Positions 1-8,890 of a stretch of DNA of 13,061 nt are shown here, one piece after another. A model generated the notes under the pieces. It saw only the letters and a program-made list of their open reading frames with translations. It searched no databases and was not told where the DNA came from. Positions within the stretch are counted from its first letter, which is position 1; every line of letters starts with the position of its first letter. Both the position numbers and the translations under genes were made by a program. The DNA comes from Pleurotus ostreatus/Saccharomyces cerevisiae fusant. Taxonomy: Eukaryota; Opisthokonta. The DNA is taken from positions 1 through 13,061 of the forward strand of contig JAMQCK010001011.1 of NCBI GenBank assembly GCA_024196135.1, given 5' to 3'.

Positions 1-865
1 AAATTCGTATTTTTCTCCAGCGATCGCGCGCAGGTGCCTTGGCGGAGATTGCGGGGTCGGCAGCCGTTCCCCCCGGGGAGCGAAATCCACACGAAAACAC
101 GTGTTACCAAAAATCCCCGAGGCACCGCGATCGAAGTGGAATGCGACACGAAGGAAGACGGGCGTCGCGAACACTCGCGCACCGATCTTCCATTCTCACC
201 ACGACGGGAAAGACATCGCAGAAGCACGGCACGGGAGGCAAATCTACACGAAGAAAGCGTCACTGAAGGGGACTTCGAGAAGAGTTGCTATCTATGGTAA
301 CAATGCGACGTACTGCTTCGGCCATATCGGCCCTCAGAAAGCTCCCGTCGGGCCCAGAATATCTGGGACCTGTTCTCCCAGAATACCCTGCGCGCTCGCC
401 GGACCTTGCCCCCATCGTACCATCTCGCGCAAGACCCGGACGCGATACGAGTCAGGACAGCTTTTTGGCTAGCTTGAGGGCCTTGAGGGAGTGTGGGTGG
501 ACGCGCATATGGAAGGAGCAGGATCATGACAGTTGAGATGAGTCGGTAGCCTGGCCTTCATTATGCCCCTTGGCTAGCCTGATCCGCTGGGGTAGGCCAG
601 ACTGAAGTAGACCTCGCAGGCACTCTTGGTCTTCATTGACGTTCATTACAGCGCGAAGGCTCAAACGAAGCAGCGTAGCGGCGACGATGGGCGCAGGAGG
701 GGACGCGCTCAACGGCGCTGAGTAACACTCGTGAGCCCGGGAAGTACCGATCACGTGCGACGTTCAGTTTTCGGCCCGGGGCTGCCCGCGGTGCTCGCCG
801 CCGCAGACGTCCCGCTCGCACTCTTCCATCCTCCCCCACTCGTAATCCCTCGCACCTGATTCGCT
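1..865. other. Intergenic / upstream region of CYC3, no supportable gene
   Basis: Several frames are open for 70-120 codons here because the DNA is GC-rich, but none of the translations shows a recognisable domain, a hydrophobic core or the codon pattern of the neighbouring genes. Small structural items are visible: a CCCCGGGG palindrome at 71-78, the perfect palindrome AACACGTGTT at 96-105, and a short hairpin at 353-367 (CCCAGA / TCTGGG around three bases). The last 100 bases or so before the ATG at 866 are pyrimidine-rich and probably contain the CYC3 promoter and 5' leader. Confidence 0.6.
752..757 (+). promoter_or_regulatory. CACGTG E-box upstream of CYC3 (candidate only)
   Basis: The sequence ATCACGTG lies about 110 bp upstream of the CYC3 start codon and matches the yeast Cbf1-type bHLH site RTCACRTG. 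In yeast Cbf1 sites occur near respiratory genes. CACGTG occurs three times in this window, which is about the chance expectation, so this rests on position alone. Confidence 0.2.
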
Positions 866-1834
866 ATGGGCCAGTCAGCGTCCTCCCCCAGCGCCCCCGC
901 CGCCTCCGCCTCCGCGGGCGCCTGCCCCATCGACCACGAAGCCATGAAGGCCGCCAAGGCTGTCGGCTGCCCGATCGACCACAGCGCGCTGCCCGCGAAG
1001 AAGGCTCCAGCAGCGGACGCGCCGGCGAAGTGCCCGATCGACCACGACGGCTTGAACCCGCTGAACAATATGCCGAATCTCTCGCAGGCGCCTGCGCCCG
1101 CGCAAGCTGTGGCGTTACCGACGGAGCGCACGCAGTCGACGATCCCGAGGGACCAGGCGGAGACGTGGGAGTACCCGTCGCCGCAGCAGTTCTATAATGC
1201 GCTGGTGAGGAAGGGGTGGGAGACGCCGGAGGAGCATGTGGAGACGATGGTGCATATCCATAATTTCTTGAACGAGGCGGCGTGGGAGGAGGTGCTGAAG
1301 TGGGAGAAGCGGGCGAATGGGTGAGTGTGTGGTAGCTTGAGTGGGATTATATGCTGAAGGGCATTGCTAGCGATGATGAGGTCCAGCTTGCACGATTTAC
1401 TGGCAAGCCGGGGCAGATGTCACCAAAGGCACGGCTATGGATGTTCGCCGGGTGGCTACTTCCCATGCGATTCAAGTACGTCCCTTCTCCACTCCCTTCC
1501 TTCTTCCCCCTCCCCAATCCTCCTCCTTCACCTTATCCTCCTCTCCCCTCTCATACTCTTATGCTACACAATACTCACATCCCCACCCCACAGCACCGAA
1601 CCCCCCTTCGACCGCCACGACTGGATCGTCCGCCGCCCCAAGACCGGCGAGGAGGTCCGCTACGTGATCGACTACTACTCCGCGCCGCCCGAGCCCGACG
1701 GCTCGCCCGTGTTTTCGCTCGACGTCCGCCCGGCGCTGGATAGCATCAAAAGCATCCAGCAGCGGATATCGGTGGCGACGGAGGAGACGTGGGCGAGTTG
1801 GCGGCAGGATAAGCCGCCGTTTGCGAGGGCGTGA
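866..1834 (+). CDS. CYC3: Holocytochrome c synthase (cytochrome c heme lyase)
   Basis: This enzyme attaches heme covalently to the CXXCH cysteines of apocytochrome c in the mitochondrial intermembrane space. Exons 866-1320, 1371-1475 and 1594-1834 join to 801 nt, 266 residues, close to the usual family length. Introns are 1321-1370 (GTGAGT...TAG) and 1476-1593 (GTACGT...CAG). Three CPIDH heme-regulatory (CP) motifs sit at residues 20, 35 and 56. The family core follows: residues 104-118 ([15 protein letters not shown]), then IHNFLNE with His132 at the place of the heme-ligating histidine of human HCCS, and WEK at 146-148. Exon 2 reads LARFTGKPG...SPKAR. Exon 3 opens [10 protein letters not shown], then VRYVIDYY and LDVRPALDS. 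The N-terminus MGQSAS fits MGxxxS, a possible N-myristoylation signal. The start is the first ATG of the frame. The exon joins restore the conserved [13 protein letters not shown] reading. Identification is very secure. Confidence 0.96.
1476..1593 (+). other. CYC3 intron 2, long G-free pyrimidine tract
   Basis: This 118-nt intron is about twice the length of most others here. From 1481 to 1562 the sense strand has no G and is dominated by C and T. A single G at 1563 interrupts it, and the next G is the acceptor. No strong CTRAY branch site is evident. GTACGT and CAG borders are clear, and the join preserves the reading frame and the conserved protein motif. Confidence 0.85.
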
Positions 1835-3392
1835 GGAGCCGGCTTTAGCGCGAAGGCTTGTTGTGGGCTTTCGCTTGCTGGCGCTCTCAGAGGCCTCGCG
1901 CTCGGGAGCATATATCCTGGCGCTCAAAAGTACGCCCCCCTTCACGATAGGTACCATGCATGACTTTAGAGCGCTTTGTAACTTACTACACTTCTATACT
2001 TGTATAATGGATATCAGGACGTCATCACTCTTCGAAATGTGGGAGGTTGTAAGTAAGAAAGGACGCAAGGTCTGCGAGTGAGGATCCCCTTCCAAAGGCC
2101 ATGCCTGGGACATCCTTCCTTCCCCGGTCAACCCGGTCTTCTGTCGTCAGCTCGGTGCGGCCTCTTGCTATCTCCGTGTCACCCTGAATGCGCTCATGTC
2201 TATCAGATCTTCGCAAATTCCGGTCTTCCAATGCGAACCCCCGAGATGTCTGAACGACCCTCCGAGATCCCAACGATACCCTCCGGTTTTCAAAAACACA
2301 CAGGAACATCACTGCTATACTGATCACTGACAGACGGACTTTGCGCGCCGTAGCGGCGAGAACGTTTGTTGCCTTCGAAGGCCAAGGAAGGGGCAGTCTC
2401 AGCTCGGAGATTGTGCAGGCTTGTCTCCGTTGGGCGGCGAGTGTTTCCCGGGAGTAGTCGCTGTCTCGGGGAAGGAAGTGAGGAACTATAGACGCCGAGT
2501 AAAATTAAAAAAAGCAGCGCCGTTCCTTCTGGAGGAGGTGCGATGTGCTGACTGGCGGTCGGGTTGCCACCAATGCGTTGAGTTGGTTAGTCTTGACGAC
2601 GCATAAGTACAAGTCGCTGCAGTATGTTACTCGAGCTCCTTGAGCGACCTAGCTGACGCAGGAGACGATGAAAGAACTTGGCCTCGGGTACGCTGTGCTT
2701 TGCAGGACTCTGAAGGGAAGCGTTCTCAGGCCGTCTGCAAACTGAGCGCTGGCAATCAAGCCTCGCTGGACGGATGTTCGGTGGGCCTTCTACAATTTGC
2801 AAAGGACACCCCTAAGGTTATAGATTGTTTCCTCCCGCCAATTTATCTGCGGAAAGGCCTAGCAGTGAGAGTAGAAGAGAGAGGTGCCAGTGGGCTCTGC
2901 TCCGATCTGTTTCCCCAAGTTCAACCGCAGGCGGCGTTTGCCGAAAGTTGAACATGTCCCGTGATCGATGTTTGTACATCTACTGGCTCGGAAGACAAGC
3001 ACCTCACAGAGACCTCAAGCATAGGGTGACATAGCTAGAGGGTTAAATAGCATAAGTTTTATTAGAGGACTGGGCGGCGCGCGATGCGGCCAGTACATGA
3101 GTCGGCCCGCTGAACCTATTGTAATTAGGGTGCGTATCACCAGTCACTCGAGACTAGGATTCTGTTTCGATGTCTCATCCAGCGTCTGTAAGCCAAGGGT
3201 GCAACTGATATCTTTCCGGCATTACTTGCCCTCTGTGGTGGGATAGAAGGAAAGGTAGAGGTCCGCGCCAATGGACCGTGGGAACTCCCTATGTAATTCG
3301 CAAACAAGGCCAAAGCTCGATCACCGGCGAGTGCGAGTGAATTCGCTGCAGTTCCGAAGTCGTCAGCGCGCCATTCCTTACTTCTCGCCACC
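1835..3392. other. Intergenic region between CYC3 and TIM44, no gene seen
   Basis: About 1.56 kb without a supportable coding region. Open frames of 60-100 codons exist on both strands, but none gives a recognisable protein or joins plausibly through splice sites. A perfect 12-bp palindrome GCCTTCGAAGGC lies at 2371-2382. The stretch around 3035-3065 is locally AT-rich. The distal part should hold the TIM44 promoter; a CCAAT pentamer lies at 3268-3272. I found no tRNA-like or transposon-like structure. Confidence 0.6.
3268..3272 (+). promoter_or_regulatory. CCAAT box upstream of TIM44 (candidate only)
   Basis: CCAAT lies about 120 bp upstream of the TIM44 ATG. The CCAAT-binding HAP/NF-Y complex activates many nuclear genes for mitochondrial proteins in fungi. 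A pentamer is common by chance, so this is a suggestion from position only. Confidence 0.2.
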
Positions 3393-4978
3393 ATGCTGCC
3401 CCGCAATCTTCAGGCCGTCGCTGCGCGCAGCGCTCTCCGGAGCGGGCGCCGAGTCGCTACCACTGCGCGCGCCAGGCCCGCGCGGTCAGCAGCAGTCGCT
3501 GCGCCGAGCTCCTCCGGTTTCCACTCGTCCTCCCGCGCGGCCTTCCACTCGTCCTCGAGTCGGCGGGAAGAGGCGCCGAAGTCCCCCTTCCAGACGTTTG
3601 TGGACGTGCTGAAGGACGAGTTGCGGAAGAACCGGGAGCTGCAGGACAATGTGAAGCAGCTGCAGGGAGACGTGGACAAGTTCCAGGACTCGGAGGCCAT
3701 GAAGCGGGCAAGGGATGCGTATGAGAGGGCTAGGGTGCGCTGCGTAGCGATAACTGGACTGGCTTGGGATGCTCATTGGGCCTTCATAGTTGACGACCAG
3801 TATCAAGGAGAACCCTCGATTACGGGCTGCTGCCGATGCGCTCAAGAAGACTGGTGTCAGCGTCGGTGATGCTGTCGGTGAGGCGCTGAAGTCTATGGAG
3901 GAGAGCGAAGTCATGCGTGCGGTACGTGGGAGTGGTGTGTAGAAGGGACTGCTGCTCATGTCCTTCCCAGATCTCCCGCGCGTCTGCCGCCGTCTCTTCC
4001 ACCATAGAGAAGTCCACTGAGCCCATCCGTAACACCGCCGCCTACAAGACCTTCGCCGAGACTCTCGTTGACGCTTTGGACGACAGTGGCAGCGCCAAGC
4101 ACGCCGGCTTCGAGGAGAAGGAGGCGCGCCGCCTGCGCAGGAAAAAGCGCCTGGAGAAGGCTGGCTTGACTCGCGCGGGTGTCAAGCGTGTCACGGAGAA
4201 CCCGGAAGCCGGCGAGGCCCTTGTCTTGCATAAGGACTCCCCACGGCAAGAGCGGTGGAACCGGTTGAAGGAGGAGAACCCTGTCCTCCGCTCATTTGTG
4301 TCCATGCGCCAAGCCTACGACGAGTCGGAGAACCCGGTGGTCTCGACGATGCGCTCCGTCACCAGCACTATCGGCTCGTGGTTCGAGGAGACGGAGCAGG
4401 CGCAGGTGTTGCGGATGATGAAGGCGATAGACCCCACTTTCGACCGCGAACAGTTCGAGCGGGAGTTGCGGGAGTATATCGTGCCGGAGGTCGTTGACGC
4501 CTACTTGTCTGCGGACCAGAAGGCGCTGAAGGATTGGTGTTCCGAGGCCACCTACAATGTGTTGTGGGCGACGATGGAGCACTACCTGAAGCAGGGTTTG
4601 GTCAGCGAGAGCAAGGTGCTTGACATCCGGCAAGTCGACGTGAGTGTTCCTTTTCGTTGCTTCACGACTTCATTGACATTGTGCAAAGATCTCTGACGGC
4701 AAGATCCTGGACAACGACATCCCCGTATACCTCGTCCAGTTCGCCACCCAGGAGGTTTTGCTCTTCCGCAATATCAAGACCGGCGAGGTCGCTGTCGGTG
4801 CCGAGGACAAGGTCGAACAGTGCATGTACGCTGCGGCTATCACTCGGGTACCGGAAGAGCTCGACAATGAACTCACCGGTGGCTGGAAGATCATCGAGGT
4901 GAGCAGATCTTCTGTTCCTTCAAGAACGCAACTGACCCATTGCAGATGGCGAGGCGTAGCGCGCGTGCTTATTTATAA
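3393..4978 (+). CDS. TIM44: Mitochondrial import inner membrane translocase subunit TIM44
   Basis: TIM44 tethers mitochondrial Hsp70 and the import motor (PAM) to the TIM23 channel on the matrix face of the inner membrane. Exons 3393-3734, 3790-3921, 3971-4639, 4689-4898 and 4946-4978 join to 1386 nt, 461 residues, near the fungal norm. All junctions are phase 0; introns are 55, 49, 49 and 47 nt. Residues 1 to about 50 are rich in Arg, Ala and Ser with almost no acids, a typical presequence. A charged, coiled-coil-like segment (about 62-114) follows. The exon 1/2 join gives YERAR-LTTSIKENPRLRAAA, a typical TIM44 reading. Residues 115-240 are lysine/arginine-rich, the Hsp70/Tim23-binding part of the family. 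The C-terminal Tim44-like domain runs from about 285 to the end, with PTFDREQFERELREYIVPE and a closing MARRSARAYL. The last exon encodes only ten residues plus the stop. The start is the first ATG, in the context CCACCATG. Confidence 0.96.
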
Positions 4979-5232
4979 AAGTACATTTACTAGTCTATAA
5001 TACTCACCCCCCACCTCATATACTAATGACTTGACGACCGTATCACAATGTGTCCGAGCGAGCGGATGGGCAAACGAGGTTGAAGTTCGAGTTCAAGTTG
5101 AAGTCTGTGAGCCCCGCACGTGGGATTCGCGACCCTCGTGACCGCGTTGCGTGAGAAAATTAGTTTCGTTTGGGCGCGGATGCAGAACACGTCTTGCTCT
5201 TGTCCTCATCGCCGTCCCCGTCGCCGCCAGCC
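4979..5232. promoter_or_regulatory. TIM44-PIF1 intergenic spacer with PIF1 promoter
   Basis: Only 254 bp separate the TIM44 stop from the PIF1 ATG, so the TIM44 3' end and the PIF1 promoter and leader share this stretch. The first 50 bases are AT-rich and could carry the polyadenylation signal. Four hexamers of the form GTTSRA follow at 5079-5102 (GTTGAA, GTTCGA, GTTCAA, GTTGAA), and a CACGTG E-box is at 5117-5122, about 110 bp before the ATG. No transcription start was determined. Confidence 0.5.
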
Positions 5233-7794
5233 ATGTCGAAAACAGCACAATCAGGCCTGCGAACGCTCAAGCGCGAATTCTCGTCGTCTTCAGGCTCGCA
5301 GGGTACCCAGGATAGCGCGATCAACTGGCCACCGCCGCAGGCAGCCCCCGCAGCTAAGACTCTCACTAAGGACGAACAGCGCGCGAAGAGGCTTAGGGAT
5401 ATTGAGGAGGCGCTCAGTGGGAAGGCGTCGCTGGACGATCGACGGAATGCGCAGCCGGCTCCTCTGCATTCGAACCCGAGCGCGACGAATCTAAGCAAGC
5501 GCCCGAGCGCCACTGAGATAGAGGACGCACCGGCGGCGAAGAAGCCGCGACAATTGCCATCGCAGTGGAGGCAGGATGCTGCAAAGTCGCTGTCGAGTGC
5601 GAAGACGTCGACGGGGGTGCGGAGCATCAACGGTCCCTCGACAGCAGGATCGTCGAAGAAGGCACTTGCTGGCGTATTCCTCAGCGATGAGCAGACGCAG
5701 ATTTTGAGACTGGTAGAAGAGGGCAACAGTGTCTTTTACACCGGTAGTGCTGGTGCGTATCTTGCGCATATATGAACGTGGGCTATGACTGACAGTGATG
5801 TAGGCACGGGAAAGTCGGTCTTGCTGCGCGAGATTATCAAGTCGTTAAGGAAGAAATACTCGAAGATCCCCGATGCTGTAGCTATCACTGCGTCGACTGG
5901 TGCGTTGTCCCCCATTCCCCGCCCCCAAAATATGCTAATGTATGCGCGAGCTAGGCATTGCCGCGTGCAACATCGGCGGCGTCACCATTCACTCGTTTGG
6001 AGGTATCGGTTTGGGCATAGAGTCTGCCGAAGACCTAGCCAACAAGATCAGGAAGAACAAGAAGGCCATGACCCGCTGGCTGAGGACGAAGGTCTTGATC
6101 ATCGATGAAAGTACGTGACTTTACTGCGAATTGTAGATGTATGCGATAACGAGCTCCAGTATCTATGGTCGACGGTGATCTGTTCGACAAGCTCGCGCGC
6201 ATAGGTCAGTTGTTGCGCAAGCGCGCAGAACCGTTTGGGGGAATCCAGGTATATCAAACAGTTAAGCAGTGGTTTGCCTCTTGCTGACGCTCTGGCAAGG
6301 TCATTGTGACTGGTGATTTCTTCCAATTGCCGCCAGTCTCCAAGGCCGGAACACCGAAGTTTGCGTTCGAGGCTACGCTCTGGAAGCAAACCATCAAGCG
6401 CACCTTCAATCTCACCAAGGTTTTCCGACAAACCGACCAGGGTACGAGGGTGTTCTACATCATATCGCCAATGCTGACGTCGGTTTCAGAGTTCGTCGAC
6501 ATGCTGAACGAGATGCGCTTCGGTCGTCTGTCGAGTCACTCGATCGCCAGGTTCAAGTCTCTGTCGCGGCCGGTGACATACGAGGATGGTGTCGATGCAA
6601 CGGAGCTGTATGTTCTCCCATTCCTCGCAAGCGATGCGCAAGCTAACAAAGACCAGGTTTCCGCGCCGAGAAGACGTAGACATGGCGAACCGTCGGCGCA
6701 TGAACCAACTCAGGTCCGAGCCTTTGACATTCCGCGCTGTCGAGGGCGGCACCGCGCAGGGCGACCAGCGCGAGAAATTGCTGAACAACTTCATGTGTCC
6801 GCGCGATGTTGTTTTGCGGGAGACGGCTCAGGTATATTTACCATGCACTGCAGTATCGAAGCCCATCGCTGAACATTCCCTTTCTCGAAGGTTATGCTCA
6901 TCAAGAACTACGACGAGACATTGGTGAACGGCAGCATGGGCCGCGTCATACGATTTGAGGACCCGGCGACGTACTCCGGGGATATGACTAGTGATGACCC
7001 GAAGGACGCAAGGGCGGGGATGCAGAAGAAGCAACAACAAGGTGAGGGTGGTTCTGGCGAGCAGGCAGATGGTGGCTCTGGCAAGCAGGCCGCTGGTGGC
7101 CCTAGCAAGCAGATCGCTGCCGATACTGGCATCCAATCGACTGGTGACGCTAACAAGCACACAGCCGGGGTGAAGCAGACGGCGGGCGTACCTAGCAAGC
7201 GCTACCCCGTCGTGGAGTTCATCACGCCGCATGGGACGCGGGAGATGCTGGTCATGCCGGACACGTTCAAGGTCGAGCTGCCGAATGGGGAGATCCAGGC
7301 GAGCAGGACGCAGGTGCGTGATTTTGGCCAGCGGGGGATGAAGGCGAGGGCTTAATGACGCGTGGCCATAACTACTAATGCGTGGCCGTAAACTAATAAC
7401 GCGTTCATAGCTTCCCTTGATTCTGGCCTGGGCTATGAGCATCCACAAGTCGCAGGGGCAGACGCTGCCGCGTGTCAAGGTGGACTTGGGGAAGGTGTTC
7501 GAGAAGGGTAAGCGTTCATGACCGTCGATGAGAAACCCGTCATTGCCACATGACTGTCATGGCCGTCGAGATGACTTCATTACCCGCCGACGTGACTTTC
7601 TTTTCGTCGACAACAACTTCATCCTCATCTCCGAGAAGAGCAATACTGACACCTCACCAGGACAAGCGTATGTCGCGCTGTCGCGTGCCACCTCACTGGA
7701 CGGGCTGCAGGTCCTTAACTTTGACGAGAACAAGGTTCGGGTGCATCCGAAGGTGGTTGAGTGGGTGAAGACACTGGAGACGATTAAGTGCTAG
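5233..7794 (+). CDS. PIF1: PIF1-family ATP-dependent 5'-3' DNA helicase
   Basis: PIF1 helicases (superfamily 1B) unwind DNA 5' to 3', resolve G-quadruplexes, restrain telomerase and, in yeast, maintain mitochondrial DNA. Exons: 5233-5752, 5804-5899, 5955-6110, 6160-6248, 6300-6441, 6490-6607, 6657-6831, 6891-7313, 7411-7507, 7661-7794. They join to 1950 nt, 649 residues. Visible motifs: Walker A GSAGTGKS (171-178); motif Ia [13 protein letters not shown]; Walker B LIIDE (D256, E257); the Pif1 signature stretch from SMVDGDLFD (259-267) to FGGIQ; motif [12 protein letters not shown] (291-299); FRQTDQ (329-334); [21 protein letters not shown] (579-592); motif [10 protein letters not shown] (609-616). 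The first 165 residues are Ser/Pro/Lys-rich and disordered; the basic N-terminus could be a mitochondrial presequence. Residues 485-536 hold a tandem-repeat insertion. The ATG at 5233 is chosen because the frame further upstream opens only with a non-ATG codon. Identification is very secure; exon borders rest on motif continuity. Confidence 0.95.
7047..7202 (+). repeat. 24-nt coding tandem repeat (8-residue units) in PIF1 exon 8
   Basis: Residues 485-536 divide into consecutive units: [40 protein letters not shown], then shortened GVKQTA and GVPSKR. The underlying DNA repeats with a 24-nt period, best conserved in the first three copies and decaying downstream. The unit lies between [12 protein letters not shown] and the region leading to [11 protein letters not shown], a position expected to be a surface loop. 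The unit is low in hydrophobic residues and probably flexible. Confidence 0.85.
7314..7410 (+). other. PIF1 intron 8 with internal repeats
   Basis: This 97-nt intron begins GTGCGT and ends CATAG. It contains three units beginning TAAT and leading into GCGT, at 7353, 7376 and 7394; the first two share GCGTGGCC. The last, CTAATAAC, can serve as branch site. Retention would stop translation at the TAA at 7353-7355, deleting the C-terminal helicase motifs. Confidence 0.8.
7508..7660 (+). other. PIF1 intron 9, long and repeat-bearing
   Basis: At 153 nt this is the longest intron in the window (GTAAGC...CAG). It carries three related decamers: CATGACCGTC at 7517-7526, CATGACTGTC at 7549-7558, and CATGGCCGTC at 7558-7567. 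The join restores [13 protein letters not shown], the expected PIF1 motif VI, so the whole stretch is intronic rather than a missed exon. Confidence 0.85.
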
Positions 7795-7812
7795 ATAGAG
7801 GCTGGATAGGTT

Positions 7813-7889
7813 CGGAGGACGTGCTTTGTGGAATACAAATTGTGCTACAGGAGACGGAGGACGTGCTTGACGAGACGGGCGGACGTGCT
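7813..7889 (+). repeat. Direct repeats in the PIF1 3' flank
   Basis: The 14-mer CGGAGGACGTGCTT occurs exactly at 7813-7826 and again at 7855-7868. Its core GGACGTGCT occurs a third time at 7881-7889. Spacings between cores are 42 and 22 bp. The repeats start 18 bases after the PIF1 stop codon and so probably lie in its 3' UTR. Confidence 0.8.
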
Positions 7890-8739
7890 CTTGAGGGCAC
7901 AAGACATGCACTGCGAAACATGCAGAGTAGCAGTCGCAATGGATCGTGTTCAGTCATGCTCGCGAAGCCTCATGCAATCCCAATTGGGCTTTTCAGTACT
8001 GCCACCGCACGATGAGCGCGAGAACGATGGCGAGGATGAGGGTGGTACTAGGTGAGCAGCCTCGCACAGCGCCATCTGGACCACATTACATAGACCCACC
8101 GCGCGGTTTCTTTGCGGTTGGGGCCATGCCCCTTGGATGTCCTGACCCTTAATCTACCCATCGCGCAGAAGTCTCATCGACACCGAAGAAAGGCTAGCTA
8201 TGGAAGGCATATACACGACCTGTACGATGAAAGCCTCACTGGCAAGTCCATGCTGCAAGGCAAATATGCCTCGTCCATCCATTGCATGTCGCTGTAGCTT
8301 GTACAGCGCACAGAGAGAGCTACATGCTGGAGCAGTATCGTAGCCTTGCAACTTCGGCACAGAGCGCTTTTCTGCCGAACCCAGCATGGGAACTGCTTTC
8401 ATCATGTTCATGTGCCCTTCGGCACCGGTTAATTGTTTCCCACTTAGGGTCCTGGGTTCGCGGCAGTCAGGACTTATCTAGTCCTCTCTCTCCGTACTTC
8501 TGCGGCCCAAGGAAATTAGATAGGGCTATACTGCAGGCCTTCTACGCATTTCCTAGAAGATGCGCGTCTGTCGACGAGCCGCGAAGTTGAAGTTCGGGAA
8601 AACCCGGCGAAACACATGGTTCATCACGCGATAGATTAGATTAGATTACCGCATCTGAATGGCTGACGCTGGCGGACCGCCTCGTCTTGTCGCTCTCTAC
8701 AAATTCACGCTCCCTTTTGAGACCCGGTCCCCGTGTTTA

Positions 8740-8890
8740 TTTACCACTTCTTTCCGTCTACTCCCATCGTCCCCCTCCCTCCCGTCGTTGCCCGCAGCGT
8801 CCCCTCCGCCTGCGCGTTCGCCGCTCCTCCTCGCCCCTCGTCAGTTCACCGACAGCACCCATCCACCACCCACCCACGACCCTACCAATC
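8740..8890 (+). promoter_or_regulatory. C/T-rich leader or core promoter of the small gene
   Basis: The 150 bases before the ATG at 8891 are dominated by C and T, with a GTTTATTTACC stretch just before (8734-8744). Pyrimidine-rich tracts before the transcription start and in the leader are common in well-expressed filamentous fungal genes. The start codon context is CCAATCATG. No transcription start can be placed from the sequence alone. Confidence 0.4.

Larger units (their letters stand above)
7795..8890. other. Intergenic region between PIF1 and the small membrane-protein gene
   Basis: About 1.1 kb without a supportable gene. The first 100 bases, probably PIF1 3' UTR, hold a direct repeat (separate entry). 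Three tandem GATTA units lie at 8634-8648. From about 8740 the sequence turns strongly C/T-rich up to the next start codon. Short open frames on both strands give no recognisable protein. The GGGTTCG at 8453-8459 resembles part of a tRNA B box but has no supporting cloverleaf. Confidence 0.55.

Noticed and set aside
269..400. Residue-level thought that the minus-strand protein is a CCA-adding enzyme or poly(A) polymerase
   Set aside because: The glycine-to-DID spacing is much longer than in those enzymes and no downstream RNA-binding or template motifs are visible. Only a distant fold similarity is proposed. (The numbers given here are residues, not bases; the gene is at 10048-12836.)
34..536. 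Overlapping open frames of 75-123 codons at the left edge
   Set aside because: Three frames are open at once in GC-rich DNA. The translations are low in hydrophobic order, rich in Arg and Pro, and match no family I know.
751..1131. Minus-strand frame of 126 codons rich in Ala and Gly over CYC3 exon 1
   Set aside because: It is the antisense shadow of the well-identified heme lyase exon; the repeated Ala/Gly runs come from the reverse complement of the CPIDH-region codons.
2025..2327. Minus-strand frame of 100 codons in the CYC3-TIM44 gap
   Set aside because: It has no recognisable domain, an arginine-rich random-looking composition, and no plausible splice partner in a genome where real genes are intron-dense.
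2371..2382. Perfect 12-bp palindrome GCCTTCGAAGGC
   Set aside because: About three 12-bp palindromes are expected by chance in a window of this size, and nothing around it suggests a function.
3735..3869. Extension of TIM44 exon 1 through its first intron to a stop at 3867-3869
   Set aside because: The extension has no TIM44 similarity, while splicing at 3735/3789 restores the conserved LTTSIKENPRLRAAA reading.
98..5122. Three CACGTG boxes (98, 752, 5117) as evidence of a shared regulon
   Set aside because: A 6-mer is expected about three times in 13 kb by chance, so the count gives no support; only the positions before CYC3 and PIF1 are mildly suggestive.
5170..5232. Upstream in-frame extension of PIF1
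   Set aside because: It starts with TTG rather than ATG; the ATG at 5233 is the first in frame, and nuclear fungal genes rarely use TTG.
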